Positions 44,854 through 57,076 of a stretch of DNA of 64,000 bases are shown piece after piece (position 1 is the first letter of the stretch; each line of letters starts with the position of its first letter). The stretch is from Lenzites betulinus. Its lineage: Eukaryota > Basidiomycota > Agaricomycetes > Polyporales > Polyporaceae. The translations under genes were made by a program, and so were the position numbers. The notes beneath the pieces were generated by a model. That model was not told the origin of the DNA, did not search any database, and was given only the letters and a program-made list of their open reading frames with translations. Location: the NCBI GenBank assembly GCA_022264855.1, contig JABYQU010000043.1, forward strand, positions 279,970 through 343,969, read 5' to 3'.

Positions 44854-47800
44854 ATGGCAAAGCAGAAGAAGCCCACCCCACAGGAACTCTACTGGGAGAG
44901 AAAGCGACGCGAAGAGGAAGAGAAGGAGGCGAGCCTCCCCCCGGGTCTCATCAACCACGGCAATACCTGCTTCATGAACTCTACACTTCAAGGCGTACGT
45001 GTGCTGATACCCTGTGGCGCGTTCTGTAATTGAACCGTGCGGCCAGCTTATTGCTACACAACCACTGCGAGACCTAGTGTTCTTCCATGACGTGCCGCCT
45101 GCACTACAACCGTCCGAGGGCTCACTCATCCTTGCCAAGAGATCGCCGCAGCTTACCAACGGACATGGAGTGGGGGGTCCGGACGAGCTCGCATGGTCGG
45201 AGGGAATGCCCCTAGGCGACATTTTCACCACCATCATGAGGAAGGCGTGGGGGATTCAGGATGCGAAGCGGAGAGAAACCATGAGCCCGAAGTGTGTATT
45301 TTCCATAGCGCTTGGCTGCTGCTGTTACCTAAACGTGCTGATGCATTCATAGGGAGATTCTAGGAGTCATTGGTCGAAAGTACGATCAATATCTGGACTT
45401 CCGGCAACAAGATGCGCACGAGTTCCTACGGCATATGCTTGATGCCATGCGCATGGAGGAGCTAGACGTGAGTCGTTCACTGATCATTCCCCATCTGAGT
45501 TGCAGGATGCACTGTAAGGCGTCTACGGACGTGTGCGTACCTACGTCGTACCATTAATGTACACACCCTTTCAATGACCAAAACCGACTCAATAGAGTAG
45601 GCAGCTTACCACGAATTTAACAGATTATCAAGAAAAGACAGCCACCGCCGCCCCAGACGAAACGAGAAAGACATAGCCGGGAATCAAACACGCCTCTGCC
45701 GTCCCCGTCTCTGCCTCCCTCTGCTCATCCCATCCCGAGTTCGTCCTCTCAGGCATCCCAAAGCGACTCCGCTTCCTCGCAGCCCAGCCACATCAGTGAC
45801 TCGAACGACGGAGAGAAGCTCGAGTCTTTTGTGGACATGCTTTTTGGCGGGCAGCTTGCAAGCATCCTCGTTTGTGACAGGTGTAAGAAGGTCTCGCTCA
45901 CGTACGAGGCCTTCAACGACCTTAGCTTGAGTATCAAGCCCGAAGACTATGCGAAGAATCGGAAACGCGATCGCTTTAAGCGCATCGCACGCAAGCTTCG
46001 TATTCGGCCACCAGAACGCGATCGCGGCGACGGGGTCGCACAGCGCGCATCCTCCGTCCCTTCGAGCCCCGTAAGGAGAAGCTCCGAGGTTGCGGACCAG
46101 ACTGAACCTCCCACCCACGAGGACCCGCGACGTCGGAGCTTCGACCATGCGGGCGGGGAGGCTGATGAAGCCCGAGACGTGGTTAAGGAGATGGTAGGCG
46201 TTGGTGCACCTCCAACTGCGCTCGGCTCTGCTATCGTCGAGGACGATGAGGCGGAAGAGATTACGCATGCAGAGGCTGCAGAGGCGGAAGCAGAGGGGAC
46301 TGCGAACGACAGCGGGAATGCAGCAGAAGAGAAGTCGAAAGACAAAAAGGATGACTCTTGGGGCAAGATCGCTCGCCGAATCAGCGTGTCGATGAAGCTG
46401 GGCGGCACGCGGGACAAGGACCGGGCATCGCGCCCCTCGAGTCGACAAGGCGAACGTGGACGCAAAACAGAAAGCAAGGACGCGCTACGCGCTATACGCA
46501 GCACCGAACCGAGATCGTCTCGAACAGCGTCTCTTGCCCCGGATGGTACAGCGCACGACGTGGGTCCCGATCCGGGCGAGATGTCAGATCCTGGGCGTTC
46601 TCGTGCGCCGTCACCCGGACGTCCCACATCTCCCTCCATCCCGAACCCCCTCATTCAGGAGCGCAGCCGACCCTCTAGCTCTAGACGCTCGTCGACGAAT
46701 CCGTTCAGCCATCATCACCACCACCGTAAAGAGGCAGCGAAGACTTCCGCGTATATGTCCGACGAAGACATGGCGTACATTCGTCGTGTACTAGCGGACG
46801 TACACCCTGTTACCGGCAATCCGCTTTCAATTCTCCAGAACGCCTTCAGTGGGAGCGCGAATGGCAGCAGCACCAACCTGGCCGGTTCCACGACGTTGGC
46901 TACACAGGCACTGTGGGCAAAAATCGGGCACCTTCCTGGCATCGAGGAATGCCTGCGCATGTTTACCGCTGTCGAAATCCTCGATGGGGAGAACATGGTC
47001 GGCTGTCACCGTTGTTGGAAGATCGCGAACGGGCTGTACACTCCTCCGCCGCGCGAGCCCGGATCTATTCCTGCATGTTTAGTCGACGACTCCGACGATA
47101 GCGAGAGTGAGGAGAGCGACGAAGACTCCGATGAGAGGACGGGTTCAAGCGCCGCCTCAGCTGATGACAAGTCCAGCGACGCCAGAGTAAAGGCGTCCGT
47201 GTCCGGCACGCACCCGGTAGTCCCCGGACTAAACAGCATGGACGATGGCGCGCCACAGTCGTCTCCCGAGCTCAGTAGCGGACAGGTCTCTCCCGCATCG
47301 ACGTCGGCTGTGTCAGCGCCTGCTGCACATTCCTCAAGCACCACGTCCATCTCATCTGCTCCAACCACTGTGGAAACATCAGTGTCTCCGACCGAGCCCA
47401 TCGCACACTCACACGCAAGGAAGGATAGCGTCGTCCCCCTGGAGACCTATGTCGGGCTACCGATCCCCAAGATCTCTACCACTGAGCCCGAGACGCCTGG
47501 CTCTGCTCCAGCGGGACAAACCTTCAACCACACTGGAAGTCCGTCAGGAGTCGTCCTTTCACGTACCCTGTCCACCCCAGGAGCCGTGCAAGTGTCGCAA
47601 TCGAACGACTCGCTGCTGACCCCCCGCGCTCGACGCAAGCGGGCCAAGGCCATTCGAAACGATGGCATCGAAGAGAGCGAGGACAGCTCGGACGACGAGT
47701 TCGACGATTCTGAGAGCGATACGTCCGCCCCGACCTACGCCCGCTCCGACGGCTCGGTCTCTCCTTCCATCTCCCCGAGCGCCTCTCCGAACTCCTCCGT

Positions 47801-48529
47801 CGAGAAGCTCGGGGACGTCTCGCCCCTGGCATCCCTCAGGCCACACCACCATCGACGGCGCGAGCCAGGCGGCGCCCAGCTCGCCAAGGTGCCGCGCGCG
47901 AAGCAGGTCGTGCTCCGGAAGATGTACAAGCGCTACCTGATCAGCACGCCGCCGCCGATCCTCGTCATCCACCTGAAGCGCTTCCAGCAGTCCGCGAAGG
48001 TGCACCACATCTCGCTCTCCGGCGGGTTCAAGAAGCTCGACGACTTCGTCGCGTTCCCGGAGCAGCTCGACCTCGCGCCGTTCCTCGCGCCGAAGCGCCA
48101 GGACTTCACGCACGACCCGGACAAGGCGGAGAAGCACAAGGAGAAGGGCAGGCCGAAGGAGCGCTGCATGTACCGTCTGTATGCGGTCGTCGTGCATATA
48201 GGCAACATGGTACGTCTTCTCCCTTACCTTCCTATGCGCACAGAGTAGCGCACTGACTTCTCGCCACTCTATAGTTGGGCGGGCACTACGTCGCATACGC
48301 CGCATTGCCGCAGGGCGCCCCTCCACCACCGCCGACGCCTGCTGTCGAGTCCGAGAAGCTGCCGGCGACACCCTCGCTCTCCTCCCAAGAGTCGCGGTCC
48401 AGCCAGGCGGCTGCGCCCCAACGACACCCACGCCAGTGGGCGTACGTCAGCGACACCGTCGTGCGCCTCGCCACGCTGCAAGAAGTCCTCAAGGCGAAGG
48501 CGTACATATGCATGTACGAGCGCGTCTAA
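44854..48529 (+). CDS. Ubiquitin carboxyl-terminal hydrolase (USP family, C19)
   Basis: Five exons, 44854-44994, 45047-45291, 45353-45467, 45624-48209 and 48275-48529, give 1113 aa. A cysteine protease that removes ubiquitin. The Cys box is PGLINHGNTCFMNSTLQ with nucleophile Cys39; the His box GGHYVAYA has His1033 and the third residue is Asp1089 in WAYVSD. Other blocks: RQQDAHEFLRHMLDAM, VCDRCKKVSLTYEAFNDLSLSI and GCHRCWK (two CxxC pairs of the zinc ribbon), and PPILVIHLKRF. Between the palm and fingers lies a disordered Ser/Glu/Asp-rich insert of about 350-400 residues with a run HHHHH and many SP/TP sites. It resembles the USP16/USP45 group. The 156-nt intron before exon 4 is longer than usual. 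Confidence 0.92.
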
Positions 48530-49482
48530 GACGCCTTGCTCCCCTTCCAGCCATCGCGGCCACCCTGCTTCGTTTACATCGACCCCCTCACGCCTTGAAA
48601 GCTTGACGCTTGGCTCATTTATGGTACCCCCCAATACCCCTTCGTCTTCGATTCCGCGATCCCCGCTACTCGAACGCTGCTCCCCCCGCTCTAGGGCACA
48701 CCTCCATCTGCACCACGCACACGCACAGCACAGCACGCCCGTCCCGCTCGCACCTCCAACCAGACCACACGGACCACACACATACGGCCATATCTTAAGA
48801 GCCTTGTACTATCGTATACCTAACTTATGTCCCCTCGCGCCCGCGCGCGACCCGATCTGCTAGAGTGATCTGTATGAGGCTTCCTGCATGTACCGTAATC
48901 CAGCGCACGCACGCACTTGTACTTCCACTGCCGACCGACCCGCCCGCCCGCCTGCGGCGTGGCGCGGACTGGGATTTAACCGAGATATCGTCGGAATCTT
49001 ATGTATATGAGCTAGCTACCATGCACAATATATTGCCGCGGCCATCGCCCGTGACTAGTACGCACATCCCTTCGTCGCTCCTTGTTCTTCGTCCACCATG
49101 AAGGTGGGCGGGTGGAGAGAGTGCGTGAGTAGTTGACTAATCTGACTACAACTGCGTGCACGGACATCATGCATCAATCGCACGAGAGGTCTGCCAGGGT
49201 CAAGATTCCTGACGCGTAAGAGCAGTGGGTCTTGAACGTTGCATACACATGATATTACAGTGAGAGTTGGGTACCACATACATCTTGTAAGAATATTTGT
49301 TGGGGAATTGAAACGTTTGTGTTTTGCATTGGTTTTGCAACATCGGATCTGAGCAACCCGTGGGCAAACGGGAGAAATGTTTTACATTTCGTGACCTACC
49401 TTACCACGGACTCTGGAAGATGCTTCTCGTTCTTCGAGTCCCATTTGACGAGGAATACGCCATCAATGTCGCGGTATCACTA
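48530..49482. other. Intergenic, convergent 3' ends
   Basis: About 950 bases between the deubiquitinase stop and the minus-strand DUF6533 stop. No gene, RNA or repeat is recognised. Confidence 0.5.
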
Positions 49483-51544
49483 TTATATGACAGTATCGTA
49501 CATTTGACGCGTCTTCGAGGAACCGTTCGCACCATCGGTAATATACATCAGAATTTCACGCGAGTTACCTACACCGGAGAGTCTGCCAATCGGATCTCCT
49601 ATAAAACAACTCAGATTGGGTTCTTCGCCCACCGAGCGCTGAGAAATAACGTATCCCACACTGACCGGAATTTCATCCTCAGCCCCTTCAAACTTTTCAG
49701 CCCCCTCCAACTCCGCTGGAGAGCCAGACGACGCCAAGCTGAAGCCCGACCGGAACGGGTCTGTGCAATACTCGGGCACGTCCTCGCGCCACGCTGCATC
49801 CCACTCGTACGCGCGGTCGAGCGGGTCGTCCGCGCCCGTCGCGGAGGCAGGCGAGTCTCCGCCCTCGGAGTGCGCGGCGGCGGGCAGGGGGGCGGGGACA
49901 GGCTGCGCAAAGGTGGTAGTGAGTGTCGCGCCGAGGTTGCCGACGATCGTGGACGTGATGCCCCCGAACCTGACGTCGGAGAGGTGCAGCGTCGTGAGCG
50001 CGTCCCCCTCGCACCCGTCCGTGGCAAAGTAGACCCCGCGCAGGTTGAGGATAAAGCGCGAGCAGAGGATCACGGTGATCCTGGTGGGCAGTAAGGGGTT
50101 AGACATACTGCATAGTGGTGGGGCGGGGGGGAAGACTTACACTTGGTCGAAGTAGGGCCATACGAGCAAGATAGTGAGGGACTGGGAGAAGATGAGTTAC
50201 GGATTGGCCATGGGGGAAGAGCACACTGCGTACATCCCTGATCTGGATTTCCATGTGATCAGGTTACGGTCTGGCCACACATATCTGAGTGTTGAGTGGA
50301 ACGTACCCCGTCAGTGATAATAGTGATGATGAAGCTGGCAAATAGAATGCTGCCCATTTCCATATCAACATAATCAAAGAGCGCGATAGTAGCTAGGGTA
50401 CTTACAGGAAGTACGCCGTCCCTGGTTGGAACATTACTTTGAGCGATCACGACTTACCCTTGTTGACTAGGCACTCACCATCGCGGAGGACCAGGGTCGC
50501 CAAGGGCGTTTTGAACCCAGTCTTCAACGACTCCCGACTGAGTCCGAACGTTTTTATCCACGTTAAGATGACGACGATGCTATTCGCCGCAAAAATACCG
50601 GCTTTCGCGGCGAAGGTTACTACACAAAACGTGCGGTCAATGAGCGTCGCTCTCCAAGCGTGATAGATCTTCAGCCTGAGGGTCTCACTACTTTGGGCGC
50701 GAGGTGTGCGGTCAGTATCTTTTAGTGCAGCGAAGTCAGACGACAAGAACACTCACTTTGCTACTGTAGCGTTTGAGATCAACCATACATATATGCATCC
50801 GGAAGGTGGGCCGGCTTGCAGCGGGACGTAGTAAGTGTTTTCCACCTGATTGGGACAGTGTGAATGTCACCAATGTATGTCATGAGAAGCGCAAATATTT
50901 GGAGCTGACCATGACTACGAGCGGCTTGGTCAGACTCAAAGGGAGCACGAGCAAGAGCGGCCTCCAATCTCTGCCCCACACACCGTATACACGCAGCGAC
51001 GTAAAAGCTGACCAAGGGTCACCTGGTGAACACATCGCAAAGTAGTGGTAGGAAGAATGTCGCTTGCCTGCGAGTGACATATAGTTTATGAAGAGTAGCG
51101 CGTCGTCAGTGTGCGTGATGTAGCCGCATCTGAGTCGCGGATGAGTACTGAGTAGCGAACGTCGCGAGAGAGCCTGCGTTCAGATACATACGTCTAGTCA
51201 CATGGATCGGATGTGAGAAAGGGAACTTCGGTGCGAACGGCTCAAACATACTCACTTTATCGCTGGAATTCCAGACAAGAACTTCGAGCACGAAGAAGAT
51301 CCTGTCGAACACTGCCGAATAGCGCATGAAGAGGTACACGAATGTCGCTCCCGTGAACTTGCGTCTCCATATGCGACGGTACTCTTCGGGGAATGTTATG
51401 ATGCAGTCGAACCACAACAATGCTAAGAGATAGATGCTACATCAGCTCTAGGTAGACTCGACTGCCAGTAGTAGAGTTCAACGTACCGGAGGATGCTACA
51501 ATGCAATAATTTTCCACAAGCCTGTCAAATTTGCAATATCGCAT
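49483..51544 (-). CDS. DUF6533 seven-helix membrane protein
   Basis: Ten exons on the minus strand: 51544-51487, 51422-51256, 51173-51068, 51007-50910, 50845-50757, 50690-50479, 50421-50406, 50349-50307, 50181-50141, 50080-49483, giving 475 aa with all phases consistent. The N-terminal DUF6533 domain (VENYCIVASSALLWFDCIITFPEEYRRIW ... YSAVFDRIFFVLE region) is typical of mushroom-specific seven-helix proteins. Further helices: AFTSLRVYGVW, PLLLVLPLSLTKPLVVM, FCVVTFAAKAGIFAANSIVVI, TAYFLILFASFIITIITDG, and SLTILLVWPYFDQVITVIL before the conserved ILCSRFILNLRG. The intron after exon 3 appears to start with GC rather than GT. Exon 3's start is uncertain because it adds 14 residues of non-family sequence. 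The function of the family is unknown. Confidence 0.78.
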
Positions 51545-52684
51545 CGGGTTTCTTCTGCAATTGCAAGACGTATCTCGAAGTAGCATATACATACAATATT
51601 GGGAAATCACTAATAATCTCCTGTTCGTAAGTTGAGTTGGTTGACATGTTTGTGCAAGTCAATTGTGGCTGGGAATGGAGGGCAAGGAGCGCAGAGCACA
51701 GCGCCGTCGAATATCAGTCCACATCGGCTACTACTAATATACCACTGCGAGGTAGAGGCGGCGATTACAATGGACCCCGCGATTGCGTAGTACCGGACAT
51801 TGGCAGGCCATAGATGGACAGAGGCTGTTTTAAGGTTAGGCAAGCGGTAAGCGGTCTGGTAGCGCGGGGCGTTAACTCTCACACGTTCTCGATAGAATGC
51901 GTCTATTGAGCGTGTGCTAACCTGGTAGCGCGGGGCGTTAACTCTACAGTACGTTGTCAGCTGCCTGCGCTCGGGTTCTATACGTATCGTAACTTTACTC
52001 ACCTCACACGTTCTCGATAGAATGCGTGAGGTGCGAGCTTAGCCGCACGGCGGCTAAGCCCTCGCGAAAATGAAAAGGCAAACATAGCCAAATAGTCCGA
52101 GTGGCTACTCCGTGCCCCTCGGACTCCTCGAACCCGTACTCGCCCTGCAAACCTCCCGGAAAGTCCCGACGCATCAGTTTCCCGACTGGCGCACCCGGCA
52201 TTATAGCCCACTTGCAGTCCTGGCGACACTTTCCTCACTGCTCAACCTGCTTTTCACCCGCCCGTTATGGGAGACACATGCCTAACAGCGTGTCGCTCCT
52301 GCCGGTCTCTTTTTCGCGCATGTATTACATATCCCCTCACGACAGTCTCTTCTCATGTGCACCTCACGCGTACTATCCACCTTTGCACTCCCCAGTCCGA
52401 GTCCTTTTGGATCCCCTGGCAGCCATGATTACCTAGCTATTTTTGCAGTAGACTTGTACGAAGTGGCAACTTCGGCCGTGACCGGCCTCTATGCCACTAT
52501 AATCAATGAATCCATCATCATCATCCCGACTGGCGCGGACTCCGGCCGCCCGTCCCGCTCTCTAGCGCCCCCTCAACACCTGCGCGCTCTTTGCCGCGAC
52601 GCGCCCACGGGATCGTCTCATACGCGCGACGCGCCCCCGCCTCGCGCATCTCCGCGCGCGTCCGAGAATCCTCAACACGCCCCC
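51545..52684. repeat. Repeat-rich spacer and presumed copia 3' LTR
   Basis: Two 24-bp motifs recur: ctggtagcgcggggcgttaa... at 51856-51879 and 51922-51945, and tcacacgttctcgatagaat... at 51879-51902 and 52004-52027. From 52677 downward (minus strand) the sequence begins tgttgaggattc directly after a G-rich purine-like tract, as copia LTRs do. The far end of the LTR cannot be fixed without its partner copy, which would lie outside the window. No host gene is seen. Confidence 0.55.
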
Positions 52685-54990
52685 TCAAAGGGCGCGCAGT
52701 CCGAACATTGAGTGAAGGTGGTCCAGGCGGGTCCGCGACAGCGGCTTTGTGAACACGTCCGCCGGCATGTCTTCGGTGCATCGGTATGCGAGGTCGATGT
52801 CTTCACGTTCGACCGCTTCGCATATGAAATGATACCGTATTCCGATATGTTTGGTCCGAGCATGAAAGGCGTTGTTCTTCGCTAAGTCCATCGCACTTTT
52901 GTTATCGCTGTAGAGTCGTACGGAGTGCCCCGCAATGTCCTGGTGCACAAGTTCGCCGAGGAGTGCCTTCAGCCATATGGCTTCCTTCGCGGCGTGAGTG
53001 ATTCCGATATACTCGGCTTCCGTGGACGATAGCGCCACAACGGCTTGCTTCTTTGCGGACCAAGAGATGGCTCCTCCGTCGAGGGTGTAAACATACCCGC
53101 AGACCGAATGGCGCGCGTCGTCGCTGGTGCCCCAATCCGCGTCGGTGAACCCAGCCAAGCCGTCTTTCCCGTGTCCGTACGTCAGCCAGAGGTCCCGCGT
53201 CCCGATGAGGTACCGTCCGAGTCGCTTCAGGGCCTCCCAATGCGGCCTTCCTGGGTTGCTCATGTACTGCGCTAATCGGTGCACGGTGTACGCAATGTCC
53301 GGTCGAGTCGTTACCGCAATATACATGCACATTCCGACCCCCTCTCGGTAGGGCACGTCGGCCATGTCAGCAATCGCGGCGGTCGTAGTTGGGCACTGCG
53401 TCTTGTTGAGGACTCCGCCTACAGCGATCGGCGTGCTAGCGATCTTCGCCCCCTCAAGATGGAGTGTTCGCGTGAGCGTGTCTATTGCCGACCTTTGCGC
53501 CAAGCGTAGCGTCCCTGCGGTCCTGTCCCGCGCGACCTCGATCCCCAATAGCCATGCGACTTCTCCGGCGTCCGTGATCGTGAAGCGGCCCTTGATGCCT
53601 GCGCGGAACTCTTCGACCAGGTCAGGCGTCCCCGTCACGAGCATGTCGTCAACGATGGTTCCCACCATAACCAGGGAGTCCCCTTTGTGCTTCACGAAAC
53701 AGGCATGGTCCGCCTCGCTCCTCGTCATGCCCAGCTGCTCCATAGCCTGCCGATACGTTTGATACCACGCGCGTCCCGCTTGTTTTAGCCCGTAGAGCGA
53801 TTTCTTCAGTTCGCATACGAGGTGCTCTTGTCCGGGAGCGGCTGTCCCAGGCGGTTGGCGCATGTATATACGTTCGTCGAGGTCGCCATTGAGATACGCG
53901 CTTTTGACGTCGAGTTGTATGAGTGGCCAGTTGTACCTCGCGGCGAGAGCGAGCATCGCTCGAAGCGAGCTTGATTTCGCGACGGGAGCGAACGTTTCGT
54001 TGAAGTCTATGCCAGGGACTTGGGCGCAGCCCAGCGCAACGGCGCGCACCTTGTGTTGTATGACGTTCCCTTCGGCGTCGCGCTTCCTTCGGAACACTAG
54101 CTTGCACCCGATGATGTGGACGCCTTCGGGCCTTTCGACTAAGATGTACGTCCCGTGAGCTTTGAGATTGTCTTCTTCAACGTAGATGGCGGCTTCCCAC
54201 TGCGGCCAGTCAGGAGCTTCCTGAGCTTCACGGAGGGAGGTAGGGTCTCCGCTCATCGGGTCTCCGCCGGCTTGCGCTACTAGGATGTGCGCGGTTGCTT
54301 GCCAGTCTCGGGTCGCGAGTTCGGTGAATGGATTGTCTGCGTACTCGGCTTCGACTGCTGTCGTAAACGCGCCCATGACTTCGCTGGCTATGAGAGCTCT
54401 GCGTCCGCGAAGTTTCCCGTCGGCTGTGCCTTCTCCGTGTTGGAGCCTGCGGACGTACTCTGAGGGGCGTTTGATCCGGTGTCCACGACCTAGGGCCTCC
54501 TCCGCTGGTGCTTCTTCGACTATCTCCCCTGCTCGTCCTAGAGCATCCTCTTCCCCTTCTCCTTCCTCCCGTTCTTCGTCTCGTGCTTCGGCTGCCGGCC
54601 TATCCTCTCTGTCCCCTTCTCCTCCCGCGTCGGTTCGAGCGTCGGCATCCGTCTCTACGACCTCGTCGCCGTCGGATGCATTATCCGCCCCCTCTATCCA
54701 CGCCCCCTCACTCGGGACCGTCGCGGAGTCGATCTTCCACACGAAGTTGCGGACAACTGTAATGTTGCGCTTGTCGGGCCAGTACACATGGATGGCGTCC
54801 TTGTGGTTGTCGCTATAGCCAACGAAACGTCCCAGGATTCCGCGCGGATCGAGCTTGCGCGTCTGCTCGGGTTTGACCCAAACCTCCGCTCCCCACGGCC
54901 GTAGGTGTCTGACGTCGGGCGGAGTGTTGAAGCGCGCTTCATACGGGGTCTTTCCGAGTAGCGCGGTGATACGGTAAGAGGTGCTCTGAC
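52685..54990 (-). mobile_element. Ty1/copia retrotransposon pol fragment (RT-RNase H)
   Basis: An intact open frame runs from the stop at 52685 up past 54787. It starts inside the integrase C-terminus (LGKTPYEARFNTPPDVRHLRPWGAEVW; KLDPRGILGRFVGYSD), then after an acidic linker has the copia reverse transcriptase: GCKLVFRRKRDAEG, QLDVKSAYLNGDL, KSLYGLKQAGRAW, the VDDML catalytic core, and YMSNPGRPHW. RNase H follows with FTDADWGTSDD, ALSSTEAEYI and LYSDNKSAM, ending HIGIRYHFIC and DVFTKPL. The upstream half (gag, protease, integrase core) is missing: the frame stays open to about 55180 but loses copia similarity near 55000, where the gypsy-type GCGCGC-rich DNA begins. I infer a gypsy insertion into the copia integrase. 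Confidence 0.9.
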
Positions 54991-55189
54991 GGCCGATAGC
55001 CGAGGGGTAGAGGACGTCTAGGTGTGTGATGAAGGGGAGTAAGGTCTCGAGCTCCCTAGGTTCGCTGGTAGGCCGGTCCGTATACTGTTCGCGCGCGAGC
55101 AGGAGGGAGGTCTCTCGCGCACCGGGTGAGAGCGCGCGCGGACTCGCGCTGTAGAAGGGGCGCGCGCGGAGGTAAACTCAGTAACGCAA

Positions 55190-55850
55190 CGCGCGCAGGA
55201 ATAACGCAACGCTCGCAGTCAGCCGCGGGGCTTCGCAACGCAGTACGCACGCAGTAAAACGCAGGAGGAACGGAATAAACGCAATATACGCAACTGACGG
55301 TACGCTGTCACAGCGGAGAGGTCTCCAGTCGTCCTGCCTTGAAGGGGAAGCGGTTGCACGTTGAGAAGCGCGAGGGACACGTTCCCAGCAGTTGAGAGAG
55401 TGAGGGGTGGATTGTCTGGGGGGTTCGAATGCCCCGAAATGACTATGTACAAGAATGCCCGCAGGCTGCATCAAAAACACGTGCTACCACACGGAAGATA
55501 AGCGGAAACCGGGCCCGGGATGCCTCGCGCGCCGGGCGCACTCGCCGCGCGCGATCCGACTCTTCGCGCGCCTCGTGCGCGCGCCACTGATGCGCCCCGC
55601 GGACCCGCGCGCGCGAGCAGCTAGGGCAGAGGGCTCTGGATAGCGACAGGCATCGCGCGCGCCGTGGTGAAGTGCCCGCGCGCACCTTGACCTTGCGCGC
55701 GATGGGCTACGCGCACTGCGCGCGCGACGTAGGGGGTACCGAGGTGTGCGGTGGGCTCGGCGCGCGCTGTGGTTGGCGTGCGCGCGCAAGGGTGGAAAAG
55801 GAGGGTTTCTGGCCTGGAACGCCTGTGGAGCGTATCATCTCCCCCCCACT
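55190..55850 (-). repeat. Presumed 3' LTR of the gypsy element (boundaries uncertain)
   Basis: Reading the minus strand, a purine tract (agtgggggggaga) at about 55838-55852 is followed by tgatacgctcc, the layout of a polypurine tract and a TG-starting LTR. The rest, down to about 55190 or slightly lower, is non-coding and GCGCGC-rich. The second LTR would lie right of the window, so neither end is proven. Confidence 0.4.
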
Positions 55851-55901
55851 AAAATCCTGACCGCCCTCGGTCAACGCGATCGATGCCGGGGTCCTTGGAA
55901 G

Positions 55902-55909
55902 TATAAAGG
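55902..55909 (+). promoter_or_regulatory. TATA box of the plus-strand gene in the gypsy element
   Basis: tataaagg lies 40 bases before a ccgccaccATG start at 55949, suggesting an active promoter opposite to pol. Confidence 0.5.
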
Positions 55910-55948
55910 AGGGTGGGGTATAGGATAGAGGTCGACCTTGCCGCCACC

Positions 55949-56601
55949 ATGAGCATGACCCTAGAACAACTCTTGCAAGTCGGTGTCGAGCTGCGCAGCC
56001 TCCATCCTGACGCTACCCTGCCTAGGATCGACCGCGCGACCAATGCACTACGTCGGGTCGTCGAGGGAGGACGTGGATCGGAGGAGGGCTTGCGCGCGGG
56101 CATAGCTGCAGTAGTGCGCGCCTTTGTGAGTCGCTTCTCGCTGCCTCCGCGCGCTGTTGCTGACCGCGCGCGCAGGAGGCCCACTACATCGTCTACCCGC
56201 GCGGGGCCACGCTCGCGGAGCGCGTAGAGGCCGTCGAGGGGATCGTCGCGGCCATTCCGCCCGAATTCGGGCTCGCGCGCGTCTTCGAGGACGAGTTCTA
56301 CGCCATGCGCACCAGGGTCGCGCCGATGATCTTCAATCAGTGGCTGCCGGTCCTCGCGCTGCTAGAACACCGCGCGCGCGAGTATCGCGACGCTCTTGTA
56401 GGGCTGCGCGCGCTGGATCCAATGAACGCGCCAGCTCCGTCGACCTTGGTCCGCGTCGAAGGGCACTTGCAGGACATCCAGGACTTGAAGCGCGAGCTCA
56501 TCAACGCGCAGTTCGCCTACGGGGAGGGGGACTTGGACGTCTTGGAGAGTAATGACGTGCATGGGGACGCGCGCACGGTTCCGCGGACCGCGGAGATGTA
56601 G
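55949..56601 (+). CDS. Unknown helical protein encoded antisense to gypsy pol
   Basis: Two exons, 55949-56125 and 56176-56601, joined in frame by a 50-nt intron with gtgagt donor and cgcag acceptor, give 200 aa. The start has an ideal ccgccaccATG context with a TATA box upstream and an aataaa signal downstream (56672-56677). The protein is predicted largely alpha-helical: LEQLLQVGVELRSLHPDA, RATNALRRVVEGG, LAERVEAVEGIVAAIPPEF, a FNQWLPVLALLEHRAREYRDAL helix, and VRVEGHLQDIQDLKRELINAQ. No known domain, signal peptide or membrane segment is recognised. Its position between integrase and the 3' LTR, on the opposite strand, marks it as an accessory gene of the element or a captured host gene. Confidence 0.6.
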
Positions 56602-56671
56602 CGGGCCGCGCGCGCTATAGGGAGGAATGACCGCGCGCGACTGTAGGGCACCGGGGACGCGGACTTGGAGA

Positions 56672-56677
56672 AATAAA
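56672..56677 (+). terminator. Polyadenylation signal
   Basis: aataaa 71 bases after the stop of the plus-strand gene ending at 56601. Confidence 0.4.
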
Positions 56678-57076
56678 CAACGTTTGTGACGTCATCCTCG
56701 CGCTGAGTGCTTCAGATCCTCGGATTTGCGTCCCGGAATGGCGGTTCCATTGTCTGCGCGCCGTTCCCAAAGCCCGGTAGGTCCGTCAGGGTCGCCCACG
56801 GGGGCAGGCGCGCGCGGCTCCGCGGACCTCGCGCATTGCCGCGCGCGTAGCGCCTAAGCGCGCGCTCATGCAGGGTCGCGCGCGAGGTCGCCGCGCTATT
56901 GTCCTCGCCTCAGAAAAGGCCTGACCTCCCTCCGTCGTTTTTCGCCTCCTTCCTCCTTCGCCCCCATCCTACTCGCTTCACTCCCCCGCCACTCACTGCC
57001 GCTATGCCCGCCCCGTCTGCTCTACTCAAACCTGGGGTGGAAAGGACGAACAACTCGTCCGAGCCCTGGAGACTCG

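Noticed and set aside
44322..44876. A 184-codon minus-strand open frame
   Set aside because: It overlaps the promoter and start of the deubiquitinase and has no family resemblance.
54285..54818. A 177-codon plus-strand Ser/Pro-rich frame
   Set aside because: Antisense of the acidic linker in copia pol.
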